Shown one piece after another: positions 18,208 to 29,422 of a DNA stretch of 64,000 nucleotides (positions are counted from its first letter, which is position 1; every line of letters begins with the position of its first letter). The position numbers and the translations under genes are program-made. The notes below the pieces were generated by a model. It saw only the letters and a program-made list of their open reading frames with translations, did no database searches and was not told the DNA's origin. The DNA comes from Pantoea eucrina (GTDB lineage: Bacteria; Pseudomonadota; Gammaproteobacteria; Enterobacterales; Enterobacteriaceae): assembly GCF_001691555.1 (NCBI RefSeq), contig NZ_MAYN01000007.1, forward strand, positions 315,511 to 379,510, given 5' to 3'.

Positions 18208-18737
18208 CTCAGGCCGGCTTCACCCTGCTGGAAACGCTGATTGCGCTGGCGATAAGCGCCATGCTGATGCTCAGCCTGGGACGTTTTCTGCCGCTGCTGC
18301 TGGAACAGAATCTGCGGCTGCAGCAGCGGGTACAGCTGCAGCAGGAGCTGGAGCAGATAGCCGGCACGCTGGAAAAAGCGCTGCGCCGGGCGGGCTACTG
18401 CCGGGGAACGTGCCGCGGGGCGCCACTGACGCTGGCAAACAGCGGCAGCTGTGTGCTGTTGCGCTGGGATGAGAACAGCAACGGTTGCTGGGAGGGCGCG
18501 GGACACAGCGACAGTGATTACTACGGCTATCGTCTGCGCAACGGCCAGCTGGAGATGCAGCGTGGCGTTGAGGCGTGTCACGGCAGCGGCTGGGAGCGCA
18601 TCACCGACCCCGCGTTTATGCGGCTTGAGCACTTTCACGTCAGCCGCCAGCAGCGGAAGCTGCGGCTGGAGCTGGCGGCGCGCGCAGGTCAGCAGCAGGT
18701 CACGCTGGTGCGCATTATTGAAGGCCTCAATCTGTGA
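18198..18737 (+). CDS. ppdB: Prepilin peptidase-dependent protein B
   Basis: A 179-residue prepilin-like protein with leader MRIAQAG/FTLLE and a hydrophobic segment to about residue 30 (MLMLSLGRFLPLLL). The GTG start at 18198 lies inside the end of ppdA; no ATG precedes the leader. Cysteines at CRGTCRG and GSCVLLRWDEN are typical of PpdB-like pseudopilins of the PulJ/GspJ type. It overlaps ygdB by 4 bases, so the cluster is translationally coupled. Confidence 0.85.
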   Translation: MRIAQAGFTLLETLIALAISAMLMLSLGRFLPLLLEQNLRLQQRVQLQQELEQIAGTLEKALRRAGYCRGTCRGAPLTLANSGSCVLLRWDENSNGCWEGAGHSDSDYYGYRLRNGQLEMQRGVEACHGSGWERITDPAFMRLEHFHVSRQQRKLRLELAARAGQQQVTLVRIIEGLNL

Positions 18738-19162
18738 AACAGCAGGGTAACAGTACGCTCGGCATGGTCATGATACTGCTGCTGCTGGGAGGCGTAACGC
18801 TGCATGCCACCCGCCAGCAATTGAGCCGCAGCATAGTACTGGTGGCCGATACACAGCACTACTTTCAGCACCACAGCCAGGCGCAGGCGGCGCTGCGCTG
18901 GGGAATGCAGCAGCAGTGGTCACCCGCTGATGGCTGGCAGTGCCAGCAGTGGATAACCGCGCAGTGGCAGAGCTGTCTGCTGCGCAGGGAGGAGGGGCAT
19001 GGTTTGTTATCAGCGCGTCAGGCAGACAGCGCACTCTGGCTCTACCACTGGGTTGAGCTCAGTGGCATGCGCGTGCTGGCACTGCCGCACGGCTGGATCG
19101 ACTTCTGCCCGCTGGACGCACCGGAAGCGTGTCCGGGAGAGGCGATTGCAGCAGGGATTTAG
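18734..19162 (+). CDS. ygdB: YgdB-like protein of the ppd cluster (DUF2509)
   Basis: A 142-residue protein with one N-terminal hydrophobic segment (LGMVMILLLLGGVTL) and a tryptophan- and glutamine-rich remainder. It lacks the GFTLxE prepilin site but holds the ygdB position between ppdB and ppdC, which suggests a GspK/PilX-like role in the pseudopilin tip. That role is inferred from order. The ATG overlaps the ppdB stop (ATGA). Confidence 0.75.
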   Translation: MKQQGNSTLGMVMILLLLGGVTLHATRQQLSRSIVLVADTQHYFQHHSQAQAALRWGMQQQWSPADGWQCQQWITAQWQSCLLRREEGHGLLSARQADSALWLYHWVELSGMRVLALPHGWIDFCPLDAPEACPGEAIAAGI

Positions 19163-19481
19163 TCTGGCAGAGGCGCTAGTAGGCATGCTGCTGCTGGCAC
19201 TGAGCATCACGACGCTGCTGCACTATCAGCGCGCGCTGACGCTGGGGTTTAGCCAGCAGTGGCAGCAGCGTCAGGCGTGGCAGGTCGCGCAGCAGGCACT
19301 GCTGGGCTATGACACAGCGGGCTGGCACACGCAGCGCCAGCAGCAGATCCTGCCAGGCAGCTGCACGCTGGAACGGGTGACCGTAACCGGACCGCATCAG
19401 CGCACGGCCGTGCTGTCACGGCTGAAATGTCACGAAGATGAGCAGATTAATAGGCATCTCCACCGTTTAAGGGTAGAGTGA
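19146..19481 (+). CDS. ppdC: Prepilin peptidase-dependent protein C
   Basis: A 111-residue prepilin-like protein: leader MQQG/FSLAE, then a hydrophobic helix (ALVGMLLLALSITTLL). The reading frame is open much further upstream, but homology begins at the prepilin site. The TTG at 19146 is the only start-like codon close to it, and GGGAGAGG lies 3-10 bases upstream, so I choose TTG; this start is inferred. It lies within the 3' end of ygdB (17-base overlap). The stop is 36 bases before recC. Confidence 0.75.
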   Translation: MQQGFSLAEALVGMLLLALSITTLLHYQRALTLGFSQQWQQRQAWQVAQQALLGYDTAGWHTQRQQQILPGSCTLERVTVTGPHQRTAVLSRLKCHEDEQINRHLHRLRVE

Positions 19482-19517
19482 CCAGGCTGTATTGTACTGC
19501 TTTGTTAAAGGAGAATT

Positions 19518-22500
19518 ATGTTCCGGGTTTACCACTCCAATCAGCTCGATCTGTTGAAAAATCTGGCAGGCATTCTGATTGAAAACCAGCCTCTCGCCGA
19601 TCCGTTTGCGGCTGAACAGGTGCTGGTGCAGAGCCCGGGAATGGCACAGTGGCTGCAGATGGAGCTGGCAAACAGTTTTGGCATTGCCGCAAATATCGAT
19701 TTTCCACTGCCTGCCACCTTTATCTGGAGCATGTTTGTCAAAGTGCTGCCGGGGATCCCGGAGGAGAGCGCCTTTACCAAAGCCAACATGAGCTGGAAGC
19801 TGATGCAGCGCCTGCCGGTGCTGCTGGAGCAGGAAACGTTTCAGTCGCTGCGGCTCTATCTGCAGGATGATGACGACAAGCGTAAGCTCTACCAGCTCAG
19901 CACCCGCGTCGCCGACCTCTTTGACCAGTATCTGGTCTATCGTGCTGACTGGCTCAACAGCTGGGAGCGTGGTGCACTGATTGAGGGACTGGGTGACGCT
20001 CAGCAGTGGCAGGCGGCGCTCTGGCGCGATCTGGTCAGCTTTACGGAAAGCCTCGGTCAGCCGATGTGGCACCGTGCCAATCTGTACGCCCGCTTTATTG
20101 AAACGCTGGAACGGGCTGAAAGCACGCCGCCTGGTCTGCCGCCGCGTGTGTTTATCTGCGGTATTTCTGCGCTGCCGCCCGTCTACCTGCAGGCGCTTGA
20201 AGCGCTGGGCCGCCATATCGATATTCATCTGCTCTTTACTAATCCCTGCCGCCACTACTGGGGAGATATTCAGGATTACGCATTTCTGGCAAAGCTGCAG
20301 AGCCGTCAGCGGCGCCGCCTGCATTCAGAAGAGACGCTGCCCCTGTTTCGCGAACCTGAAGCCGCCTCCACGCTGTTTAACAGCAGCGGTGAGCAGCAGC
20401 TGACAAACCCGCTGCTTGCCTCGTGGGGAAAGCTGGGACGCGACAATCTGTTTTTGCTCAGCCAGATGGAGTCAGCGGCCAACGACATTGATGCGTTTGT
20501 CGATCTGCCTGATGACACGCTGCTGCACAGCCTGCAGGCTGACTTACTGAATCTTGACGATCGCGCGGTGATTGGTCTGAGTGCCGGAGAACTGATGAAC
20601 AGCGCAGAGAAGCGCCGTCTCGATCCGGCCGATCGCTCCATCACGCTGCAGATCTGCCACAGCGCACAGCGTGAAGTCGAGGTGCTGCAGGATCATCTGC
20701 TGGCAATGATGGAGGCCGATCCTGAGCTTAAGCCACGCGATATCATCGTCATGGTGGCAGACATTGACAGCTATGCGCCCTTTATTCAGGCGGCGTTTGC
20801 CAGCGCACCACCGGACCGCTATCTGCCGTTTGCGATTTCGGACCGCCGCGCCAGTCAGGCACATCCGGCCATTCTGGCGCTGCTAAGCCTGCTGACGCTG
20901 CCGGAAAGCCGCTTCGCCTCAGAAGAGATCCTCGCGCTGCTGGAAGTGCCGGCGCTGGCGCAGCGCTTTTCCGTGGATGAGAGCGGGTTGCGTCTGCTGC
21001 GCCGCTGGGTCATGGAGTCCGGCATTCGCTGGGGACTGGACGATGCCAGTATTGAAGCGCTGTCGCTGCCGGTTACCGGCCAGCACACCTGGCGCTTTGG
21101 CCTGCAGCGTATGTTACTGGGGTATGCGCTAGAGAGCCGCAACGGTGACTGGCAGGGGATCCTGCCTTACGACGAATCAAGCGGCCTGATCGCAGAGCTG
21201 GCAGGGCATCTGGCCGAGCTGCTGACGCGGCTTGATACCTGGCGCAGCCGGCTGGCCGGCGAGCGCACGCTGGCTGAGTGGCTGCCGCTGTGCCGTGAGC
21301 TGATTGACAGTTTTTTCAGCGGTGATGCTGAAAGCGAGGCAGCGCTGCTGCTGGTAGAGACGCAGTGGAAAGAGATTATTGAGCAGGGCGTGGGTTCTGC
21401 TTACCAGCAGCCGGTGCCGGTGACGCTGCTGCGCGATGAGCTGCGTTCACGCCTCGATCAGCAGCGCATCAGTCAGCGTTTTCTGGCAGGGCCGGTAAAC
21501 TTCTGTACGCTGATGCCGATGCGCTCGATCCCCTTTAAAGTCGTCTGCCTGCTGGGAATGAATGATGGTGTCTACCCGCGCACGCTGGCTCCGGTAGGGT
21601 TTGACCTGATGCAGCAGCAGACGCGCAAAGGCGACCGCAGCCGGCGCGATGACGATCGCTATCTGTTCCTTGAAGCCCTGATTTCCGCTCAGCAGCAGCT
21701 TTACATCAGCTATATCGGTCGGGCGATTCAGGATAACACCGAGCGCTATCCTTCGGTGCTGGTCACAGAACTGCTTGATTATCTGGGGCAGAGTTTCTGC
21801 CTGCCGGGTGATGAGCAGTGCGAACCTGACGTCAGTGAAAAGCGTGTACGTGAGCACTTACAAACTTTGCACAGCCGCATGCCCTTTGCGGCAGAGAATT
21901 TTACTCCTTATAGCCACCGGCAGAGCTTCGCTGCCGAGTGGCTGCCGGCAGCCACCGGCCGCGGCGTGGCACAGCCCGATTTCGTGCAGCCGCTGGCGGT
22001 GAAAACGCAGGACGTCGTCACGCTGGAGCAGCTGCTGCGCTTCTGGCGTCATCCGGTTCGCGCCTGGTTTCAGCAGCGTCTTGGCGTCTCATTCTGGACA
22101 GAAGAGAGCGAACTGCCCGACAGCGAGCCTTTTGCACCCGATAGCCTGGAACGCTATCAGCTAAACGCACAGCTGCTCAATGTGCTGGTAAACGGTGAGG
22201 ATCCGCAGCAGCTCTATGCGCATCACCGGGCCGCAGGTAACCTGCCTTATGGCGCTTTTGGTGAACTTTTCTGGCAGAGTCAGACCGAAGAGATGCAGGA
22301 GGTTGCGGCAGAAGTCGCCGGAGAGCGTCTGCCGGCAGAGAGTCAGGAAGTGAATCTGCAGCTTGGTGCCGTGCGGCTGACCGGCTGGCTGACGCAGGTG
22401 CAGGCTGATGGTCTGCTGCGCTGGCGGCCAGGCGTACTGAACATGAATGACGGCCTGCAGCTGTGGCTGGAGCATCTGGTTTACTGTGCGCTGGGCGGCA

Positions 22501-22898
22501 GCGGCGTAAGCCGGATGTATGGCCGCAAACAGAGCCGCTGGCGCTTTCATGCCGTTGATGCCGGCCGCGCGCAGGCGCTGCTGGCAGAGTACGCCGCCGC
22601 CTGCGAGCAGGGACTGGCGCAGCCGCTGCTGCTGTTAAACAAAAGCGGCGGCGCCTGGCTGGAGGCGAGCTTTGATCGCAAAAGCGGCCAGCTGCTGGAA
22701 GATGAAGCCACGCAGAAAAAGGCGCTGAATAAGCTGCTGCAGGCGTGGCAGGGCGGCTATCAGGTGCAGGGTGAGGGCAGCGATCCCTATCTCCAGCGCC
22801 TGAATCGCACGCTGAATGAGGAGATGCTGCAGGCGATTATTAATGCGGCCCGGCAATGGTATCTGCCGGTACGCCTCGCCCATCAGGATGATGAATAG
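19518..22898 (+). CDS. recC: Exodeoxyribonuclease V subunit gamma, RecC
   Basis: A 1126-residue Chi-recognising subunit of RecBCD, slightly longer than E. coli RecC (1122). It begins MFRVYHSNQLDLLKNL, the standard N-terminus, after an AAGGAG. Inactivated helicase-like domains scan DNA for Chi, and a C-terminal nuclease-like fold contacts RecB. GPVNFCTLMPMRSIPFKVVCLLGMNDG (within about 654-681) is a conserved family block. ptrA follows, then recB and recD, as in E. coli. Confidence 0.97.
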   Translation: MFRVYHSNQLDLLKNLAGILIENQPLADPFAAEQVLVQSPGMAQWLQMELANSFGIAANIDFPLPATFIWSMFVKVLPGIPEESAFTKANMSWKLMQRLPVLLEQETFQSLRLYLQDDDDKRKLYQLSTRVADLFDQYLVYRADWLNSWERGALIEGLGDAQQWQAALWRDLVSFTESLGQPMWHRANLYARFIETLERAESTPPGLPPRVFICGISALPPVYLQALEALGRHIDIHLLFTNPCRHYWGDIQDYAFLAKLQSRQRRRLHSEETLPLFREPEAASTLFNSSGEQQLTNPLLASWGKLGRDNLFLLSQMESAANDIDAFVDLPDDTLLHSLQADLLNLDDRAVIGLSAGELMNSAEKRRLDPADRSITLQICHSAQREVEVLQDHLLAMMEADPELKPRDIIVMVADIDSYAPFIQAAFASAPPDRYLPFAISDRRASQAHPAILALLSLLTLPESRFASEEILALLEVPALAQRFSVDESGLRLLRRWVMESGIRWGLDDASIEALSLPVTGQHTWRFGLQRMLLGYALESRNGDWQGILPYDESSGLIAELAGHLAELLTRLDTWRSRLAGERTLAEWLPLCRELIDSFFSGDAESEAALLLVETQWKEIIEQGVGSAYQQPVPVTLLRDELRSRLDQQRISQRFLAGPVNFCTLMPMRSIPFKVVCLLGMNDGVYPRTLAPVGFDLMQQQTRKGDRSRRDDDRYLFLEALISAQQQLYISYIGRAIQDNTERYPSVLVTELLDYLGQSFCLPGDEQCEPDVSEKRVREHLQTLHSRMPFAAENFTPYSHRQSFAAEWLPAATGRGVAQPDFVQPLAVKTQDVVTLEQLLRFWRHPVRAWFQQRLGVSFWTEESELPDSEPFAPDSLERYQLNAQLLNVLVNGEDPQQLYAHHRAAGNLPYGAFGELFWQSQTEEMQEVAAEVAGERLPAESQEVNLQLGAVRLTGWLTQVQADGLLRWRPGVLNMNDGLQLWLEHLVYCALGGSGVSRMYGRKQSRWRFHAVDAGRAQALLAEYAAACEQGLAQPLLLLNKSGGAWLEASFDRKSGQLLEDEATQKKALNKLLQAWQGGYQVQGEGSDPYLQRLNRTLNEEMLQAIINAARQWYLPVRLAHQDDE

Positions 22899-22988
22899 CC
22901 GCTAAGTGTCACGCTTATACCAGAACACTGAGTTGATAAACCTGCGCGGGAAACCCGCCGCAGGGCAGAGTAAGATTAAGGGGTTTAC

Positions 22989-25883
22989 ATGCGGATTTAC
23001 GCACGCTGTATCGGCGCGCTGCTGTTGGGCACGCTGGCGCTGAATGTTTTTGCCGATACCGGACAGGGCTGGCAGCCGGTTAATGACATTATCCGCAAAA
23101 GCGATCGCGATCCGCGCAGCTATCAGGCAATTACCCTGAGCAATGGCATGACGGTGCTGCTGGTGTCAGACGCTGAGGCACCTAAATCGCTGGCGGCGCT
23201 GACGCTGCCGATTGGCTCGCTGGACGATCCCGACCAGCAGCCTGGTCTGGCGCACTATCTGGAGCACATGGTGCTGATGGGGTCAAAGCGCTACCCGCAG
23301 CCCGATAATCTCGCCGAATTTCTCAAAATGCACGGCGGCAGCCACAACGCCAGCACCGCCTCTTACCGCACTGCATTCTATCTTGAGGTTGAGAACGATG
23401 CGCTGCAGCCCTCGGTGGATCGCCTTGCGGATGCGATTGCGGAGCCGCTGCTCGATCCGGTCAACGCCGATCGCGAACGTCATGCCGTCAACGCAGAGCT
23501 GACGATGGCGCGCTCGCGTGACGGGCTGCGTATGGCGCAGGTAAGTGCCGAGACGCTGAACCCGCAGCATCCGGGATCGCGTTTTTCCGGCGGTAATCTG
23601 GAGACGCTGAGTGATAAACCGGGCAGCAAACTGCAGCAGGCGCTGCGCGACTTCTACCGCACCCATTACTCTGCCAGCCTGATGAAAGCGGTGATCTACA
23701 GCAACAAACCGCTCTCTGAGATGGCGGAGATGGCAGCCGCGACCTTCGGGCGCGTCGCGGCGCATCCGGCAAGCGTGCCGGAGATAGATGTACCGGTGGT
23801 CACCGATGCGCAGAAAGGCATTATCATTCACTACGTGCCGGCTCAGCCGCGTAAACAGCTGAAGATTGAGTTTCGTATCGCGAACAACAGCGCCGATTTC
23901 CGCAGTAAAACCGATACGCTGATTGGCTATCTGCTGGGTAATCGCAGTGCCAACACGCTGAATGACTGGCTGCAGAAGCAGGGCCTGGCCGATGGCGTGA
24001 CGGCAGGAGCCGATCCCGTAACCGAACGCAGCAGCGGCGTTTTTGCTATTTCCGTATCGCTGACGGATAAAGGGCTGGCGCAGCGCGATGACGTCGTGGC
24101 CGCCATTTTCAGCTATCTCGATATGCTGCGCCGCAACGGCATTGATAAACGCTATTTTGATGAGGTATCGCATGTGCTGGCGCTTGACTACCGCTACCCG
24201 TCGATTACCCGAGACATGGACTACATTGAATGGCTGGCCGACACCATGCTGCGCGTGCCGGTCGCGCACACGCTTGACGCCCCTTACCTTGCCGATCGCT
24301 TCGATCCTGCGGCGGTAGCGGCACGCCTCGGTGAGATGACACCACACAATGCCCGCATCTGGTATATCAGTCCGCAGGAGCCGCACAACCAGCAGGCCTA
24401 CTTTGTGAATGCGCCGTACCAGGTTGATAAAATCAGCGCGGCGCAGTTCAGCGACTGGCAGCAGCGTGCAGCGCATATTGCGCTCTCTTTGCCCGCGCTC
24501 AACCCCTATATTCCCACTGACTTTTCACTGATTGCACGCGACGGGAAAAACTACACGCATCCGATCGTGCTCAGTAATGACGCGGCAATGCGTACTTTAT
24601 GGATGCCGAGCCGGTTCTATCCTGACGAGCCGAAAGCGGCAATTACGCTGGCGCTGCGCAACAAGACGGCTATCAGCGACGCGCGTCAGCAGGTGCTGTT
24701 TGGGCTAAATGATTATCTCTCCAGCCTGGCGCTGGATGAGCTTAACTCACAGGCGTCGGTGGGAGGGATCAGTTTCTCGGTGGGAGAAGATGATGGCATT
24801 GTGTTTAACGCCAGCGGATTCACCCAGCGTTTGCCGCAGCTGCTGCAGGAGCTGGTTGCCGGTTACGGCAGCTTCCGTCCGGATGAATCGCAGCTCGCTC
24901 AGGCCAAATCCTGGTATCGCGACCGTCTGGATGCGGCTGAAAAAGGCAAAGCGTTTGAACAGGCGATCCAGCCGATGCAGATGCTGTCACAGCTGCCCTA
25001 TACCCAGCGCGATGAACGACGCCGGTTGCTGCCGGAGATCACGCTGCAGGAGGTGATCGCCTGGCGTGACGCGCTGCTGCGTCAGGCAACGCCAGAGATG
25101 CTGGCGGTGGGTAATCTCTCAGCCAGAGAAACAGAAACGCTCGGCGCAACGCTAAAAGCGCAGCTGCAGAGCAGCGAACGGGCGCCATGGCGCAGTGACT
25201 ATGTCGTGGTAGATAAAGCCATTAAGGCGAATCTGCAGCAGGCAGGAAGCAGCAGCGACTCGGCGCTGGCGGCACTCTATGTGCCCACCGGGTATGATGA
25301 ATATCAGAGCATGGCCGCCAGCACCCTGCTGAGCCAGATTATTCAGCCGTGGTTCTATAACCAGCTGCGCACAGAAGAGCAGCTCGGCTATGCCGTCTTT
25401 ACTTATCAGATGCCGATAGGTCGTCAGTGGGGCATCGGTTTCCTGCTGCAGAGCAACAGCCGGCAGCCCGCCTTCCTGCTGCAGCGCTTTCAGGCATTCT
25501 ATCCGCAGGCAGAACAGCGGCTGCGCAGCATGAAGCCAGAGACTTTTGCGCAGTACCAGCAGGCGATGATCAATGAGCTGAAACAGCGACCTCAGACGCT
25601 GGAAGAAGAAGCCAGCCGCTACCAGCGTGACTTCAGCCGCCAGAACGATGCGTTCGACATGCGTGAGAAAGTGATTGCGCAGGTGCAGCAGCTGACGCCG
25701 GTGCGCCTGGCCACCTTCTTCCAACAGGCGATCCGGCAGCAGGGAATGGCGATGATTTCCCAGATTAGCGGTACGCAGGAGCGTACGCCGCAGACAGATT
25801 ATGCAGCGCTACCCGGCTTCACGACCTGGCCGGCGCTGGCACAGCTGCAGCAGTCGCTGCCGGTTAAGAGTGATACGCCATGA
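22989..25883 (+). CDS. ptrA: Pitrilysin (protease III), periplasmic zinc metalloprotease
   Basis: A 964-residue M16-family protease. A signal peptide (about residues 1-22, ending NVFA/D) sends it to the periplasm, where it degrades small polypeptides. The inverted zinc motif HYLEH has His89, Glu92 and His93 in the form HxxEH; the distal glutamate is expected in the conserved NAELTMARSRDG block. The C-terminal inactive M16 half contains FYNQLRTEEQLGYAVF. Sandwiched between recC and recB, overlapping recB by 4 bases. It has no known part in recombination despite the shared operon. Confidence 0.97.
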   Translation: MRIYARCIGALLLGTLALNVFADTGQGWQPVNDIIRKSDRDPRSYQAITLSNGMTVLLVSDAEAPKSLAALTLPIGSLDDPDQQPGLAHYLEHMVLMGSKRYPQPDNLAEFLKMHGGSHNASTASYRTAFYLEVENDALQPSVDRLADAIAEPLLDPVNADRERHAVNAELTMARSRDGLRMAQVSAETLNPQHPGSRFSGGNLETLSDKPGSKLQQALRDFYRTHYSASLMKAVIYSNKPLSEMAEMAAATFGRVAAHPASVPEIDVPVVTDAQKGIIIHYVPAQPRKQLKIEFRIANNSADFRSKTDTLIGYLLGNRSANTLNDWLQKQGLADGVTAGADPVTERSSGVFAISVSLTDKGLAQRDDVVAAIFSYLDMLRRNGIDKRYFDEVSHVLALDYRYPSITRDMDYIEWLADTMLRVPVAHTLDAPYLADRFDPAAVAARLGEMTPHNARIWYISPQEPHNQQAYFVNAPYQVDKISAAQFSDWQQRAAHIALSLPALNPYIPTDFSLIARDGKNYTHPIVLSNDAAMRTLWMPSRFYPDEPKAAITLALRNKTAISDARQQVLFGLNDYLSSLALDELNSQASVGGISFSVGEDDGIVFNASGFTQRLPQLLQELVAGYGSFRPDESQLAQAKSWYRDRLDAAEKGKAFEQAIQPMQMLSQLPYTQRDERRRLLPEITLQEVIAWRDALLRQATPEMLAVGNLSARETETLGATLKAQLQSSERAPWRSDYVVVDKAIKANLQQAGSSSDSALAALYVPTGYDEYQSMAASTLLSQIIQPWFYNQLRTEEQLGYAVFTYQMPIGRQWGIGFLLQSNSRQPAFLLQRFQAFYPQAEQRLRSMKPETFAQYQQAMINELKQRPQTLEEEASRYQRDFSRQNDAFDMREKVIAQVQQLTPVRLATFFQQAIRQQGMAMISQISGTQERTPQTDYAALPGFTTWPALAQLQQSLPVKSDTP

Positions 25884-28800
25884 GCCAGCGTGCTGAATCC
25901 CTCAATCCGCTGACGCTGCCGCTGCGCGGCGAGCGATTAATTGAGGCCTCTGCCGGTACCGGTAAAACCTTTACGATTGGCCTGCTTTATCTGCGGCTGC
26001 TGCTTGGGCTGGGCGAAGAGAACGCTTACAGCCGCCCGCTTTCGGTAGAAGAGATTCTGGTGGTGACCTTCACCGAGGCGGCCACGGCTGAGCTGCGCGG
26101 CCGTATCCGGGCCAATATCCACGAGCTGCGTCTCGCCTGTATTCGCGGCGTCAGCAGCGATCCGATGCTGACCGCACTGCTGCAGGCGATCCCGCAGCGG
26201 GCGGAGGCCGCCTCGCTGCTGCTGGCGGCGGAAAGACAAATGGATGAAGCCGCTATTTTCACTATCCACGGCTTCTGCCAGCGCATGCTGAATCTTAATG
26301 CGTTTGAGTCCGGCATGCTGTTTGAGCAGCAGCTGATTGAAGATGAGCATCCGCTGCTGCGTCAGGCAACGGCTGATTTCTGGCGACGCCACTGCTATCC
26401 GCTGACACTGGATATCGCGCGCGTGATTGTCAGCGAGTGGCTGGGGCCGGAACAGCTGCTGGCAACCCTGCGCCCGTGGCTGCAGGGGGAGTCGCCATCG
26501 CTGCGGCTGCCGCCGGATAAAGAGGAGACGCTCGCGTCGCGTCACGCACGTAATATGGCGCGCCTCGCAGAGATCAAGGCGCAGTGGCGATCGCTGGGCG
26601 ACGACGTGCTGACGCTGGTTGAGCAGTCAGGGGTGGATAAGCGTAGCTACAGCAGCAAACACCTGCCCGCCTGGGTCAGTAAAGTCAGCCAGTGGGCTCA
26701 CAGCGACAGCAGTGATTACCAGGTGCCGGCCGAGCTGGCACGCTTCGGGCAGCGCATCCTCGAAGAGAAAACCAAAAAAGGCGACGCACCCCGTCACGCG
26801 CTGTTCAGCGCAATTGATGCCTTTCTGGCCGAGCCGCTGTCGCTGCGCGATGTGGTCATTGCGCGGGCGCTGACCGAAGTGCGCGAGGCAGTGCATAAAC
26901 AGAAACGGCTGCAGGCGCTGCTGGGCTTTGACGATCTGCTGAGCCGCCTTGACGATGCGCTGCAGCAGGCGGGGGGCGCACAGCTGGCGCAGCTGATCCG
27001 GCAGCGCTATCCGGTGGCGCTGATTGATGAGTTTCAGGATACCGATCCGCAGCAGTACCGGATTTTCCGTACGCTCTACATGCATCAGCCTGACCATGCG
27101 CTGCTGCTGATTGGCGATCCCAAACAGGCGATCTACGCGTTCCGCGGGGCGGATATTTTTACCTATATCCGGGCGCGAAATGAAATTGCGGCACACTATA
27201 CGCTGGACACCAACTGGCGCTCGTCACCTGCGATGGTGAAGAGCGTTAATCAGCTCTTCGCCCGCTTACCGGCCCCTTTTCTGTTTGCTGAAATTCCGTT
27301 TTTGCCGGTGCAGTTTGCACCGCCTAACCAGGCGCTGTCGCTGCAGGCTGAGGGCCGGGAGCAGCCTGCACTGCGCTTCTGGCTGCAGCCTGGCAGCGGC
27401 GCCAGCGTCAGCGAATATCAGCAGCAGATGGCAAAGCAGTGTGCAATGGATATCAGCCGCTGGCTGCAGGCAGGGCAGCAGGGCGAGGCGATACTGGGGA
27501 AAGGGGCGGCGCTGCGGCCCGTACAGGCATCGGATATCACGGTGCTGGTGCGCAGCCGCAACGAAGCGAATCAGATCCGTGAAGCGCTGGCACAGCTTGC
27601 TATCCCGTCAGTCTATCTCTCCAACCGCGACAGCGTTTACACGACGCCGGAAGCGCGCGAGCTGCTCTGGCTGCTGCGGGCCATTCTGGCGCCGGAGCAG
27701 GAGCGTATGCTGCGTACCGCGCTGGCGACCTCGCTGTTTGCGCTCGATGCGGCTCAGCTGGATGCGCTCGATCACGACGCGCGCGGCTGGGATACGCTGG
27801 TGGATACTTTTGCGCGCTGGCAGCGTCTCTGGCATCAGCGTGGTGTGCTGCCGATGCTGCGGGAGATTATGCTGGAGCGCCAGCTGGCAGAAAATATGCT
27901 GGCGTCGGACAATGGCGAGCGTCGCCTGACCGATTTGCTGCATCTGGGAGAGCTGTTGCAGGAAGCGGCCGCGCAGCTTGATAGCCCGCACGCGCTGGTG
28001 CGTTACCTGGCTCAGCAGATAGCGCGGCCCGATAGCCAGTCAGCCAGTCAGCAGCTGCGACTGGAGAGCGATCGCCATCTGGTGCAGATCGTCACCATTC
28101 ATAAATCGAAAGGGCTGCAGTATCCGCTGGTGTGGCTGCCGTTTGCAGCAGGGTTTCGTGAGGCCGATATTGCGCTTTACCACGATCGCGAAAACTTCAG
28201 CGCGGTGCTGGATTTGCAGAGCGATGAGCAGAGCCTGGCGCTGGCGGAGCAGGAGCGACTGGCAGAAGATCTGCGGCTGCTTTATGTCGCCCTCACGCGG
28301 TCGATCTATCACTGCAGCATCGGGGTGGCGCCGCTGTTTCGCGGTGCGCGTAAAAAAGAGGGCGAGAGCGATCTGCATAAAAGTGCGCTGGGTTATCTGC
28401 TGCAGCGCGGCGAAGCGGCGACGGCAGAGCAGCTCGGGGCGCTGCTGGAGGCGCTGAGCGGCGAGGGTTGTGACGTCGTGATGGCCGATCGTGCTGAAGC
28501 GGCGCGCTGGCAGGTACAGGCCGGCGCACGCGACGACCTTCGCGCACGCGCAATATCGCGCCAGCTGACTGAATCCTGGCGCGTGACCAGCTATTCAGGT
28601 TTGCAGCAGCACAGCGCACATCGCCTGCTGGATGTGGTGCCTCACTTCGATCTGGAAGCGGCAGGTGAAGAGCCGCAGGCGGCGACCGAAGAGATGGCGC
28701 TGACGCCACATCAATTTCCGCGCGGGGCCGCGCCGGGTACGTTTCTGCATGAGCTGTTTGAGTCGATCGATTTTACCCAGCCGCCCGGAACGGCACTGCT

Positions 28801-29422
28801 GGAACAGCATCTGCAGCAGAATGGCTATCCGCTGCACTGGCAGCCGGTGCTGAGCAGCTGGATTGAGCGGGTAGTCACTACGCCGCTTAATGCGCAGCAG
28901 ATCCGGCTGGCTGACGTAGGCGTACGCGATCGCCTGATTGAGATGGAGTTTTATCTGCCTATCAGCGGCCTGCTGACCGCGCCGGCGCTGGACCAGCTGA
29001 TGCGCCAGCATGATCCGCTCTCCGCGCAGGCACCCGCGCTTAACTTCAGTCAGGTGCAGGGCATGCTCAAGGGCTTTATCGACCTGGTGTTTCGCCGCGA
29101 AGGCAAATACTACCTGCTGGATTACAAATCTAACTGGCTGGGGGAGAGTCATGAAGCCTATACCCCGGATGCCATGGCGCAGGCGATGATTGACCATCGC
29201 TACGATTTGCAGTATCAGCTCTATACGCTGGCGCTGCACCGGTTTTTGCAGCACCGGCTGCCGGATTACAACTATGAGCAGCATGTCGGCGGCGTGTTTT
29301 ATCTGTTTTTACGCGGTATGGATGGCAGCTCGCCTGCTAACGGGGTCTTTTACACCCGTCCTGCCGCTGAATTTGTGACACAACTTGATAGCCTGTTTCG
29401 CGGGCAGGGAGAGGATGCATGA
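25880..29422 (+). CDS. recB: Exodeoxyribonuclease V subunit beta, RecB
   Basis: An 1180-residue 3'-5' helicase and nuclease subunit of RecBCD (E. coli 1180). The Walker A motif [10 protein letters not shown] has Lys29; motif II is in [16 protein letters not shown] and motif VI in YVALTRS. The C-terminal nuclease domain has its metal-binding aspartates in GFIDLVFRR and [10 protein letters not shown]. It loads RecA after Chi. The start overlaps ptrA and the stop overlaps recD, each by 4 bases. Confidence 0.98.
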   Translation: MSQRAESLNPLTLPLRGERLIEASAGTGKTFTIGLLYLRLLLGLGEENAYSRPLSVEEILVVTFTEAATAELRGRIRANIHELRLACIRGVSSDPMLTALLQAIPQRAEAASLLLAAERQMDEAAIFTIHGFCQRMLNLNAFESGMLFEQQLIEDEHPLLRQATADFWRRHCYPLTLDIARVIVSEWLGPEQLLATLRPWLQGESPSLRLPPDKEETLASRHARNMARLAEIKAQWRSLGDDVLTLVEQSGVDKRSYSSKHLPAWVSKVSQWAHSDSSDYQVPAELARFGQRILEEKTKKGDAPRHALFSAIDAFLAEPLSLRDVVIARALTEVREAVHKQKRLQALLGFDDLLSRLDDALQQAGGAQLAQLIRQRYPVALIDEFQDTDPQQYRIFRTLYMHQPDHALLLIGDPKQAIYAFRGADIFTYIRARNEIAAHYTLDTNWRSSPAMVKSVNQLFARLPAPFLFAEIPFLPVQFAPPNQALSLQAEGREQPALRFWLQPGSGASVSEYQQQMAKQCAMDISRWLQAGQQGEAILGKGAALRPVQASDITVLVRSRNEANQIREALAQLAIPSVYLSNRDSVYTTPEARELLWLLRAILAPEQERMLRTALATSLFALDAAQLDALDHDARGWDTLVDTFARWQRLWHQRGVLPMLREIMLERQLAENMLASDNGERRLTDLLHLGELLQEAAAQLDSPHALVRYLAQQIARPDSQSASQQLRLESDRHLVQIVTIHKSKGLQYPLVWLPFAAGFREADIALYHDRENFSAVLDLQSDEQSLALAEQERLAEDLRLLYVALTRSIYHCSIGVAPLFRGARKKEGESDLHKSALGYLLQRGEAATAEQLGALLEALSGEGCDVVMADRAEAARWQVQAGARDDLRARAISRQLTESWRVTSYSGLQQHSAHRLLDVVPHFDLEAAGEEPQAATEEMALTPHQFPRGAAPGTFLHELFESIDFTQPPGTALLEQHLQQNGYPLHWQPVLSSWIERVVTTPLNAQQIRLADVGVRDRLIEMEFYLPISGLLTAPALDQLMRQHDPLSAQAPALNFSQVQGMLKGFIDLVFRREGKYYLLDYKSNWLGESHEAYTPDAMAQAMIDHRYDLQYQLYTLALHRFLQHRLPDYNYEQHVGGVFYLFLRGMDGSSPANGVFYTRPAAEFVTQLDSLFRGQGEDA

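Noticed and set aside
18999..19145. Long N-terminal extension of ppdC
   Set aside because: It overlaps ygdB in another frame and would bury the prepilin leader inside the protein, which would stop processing.
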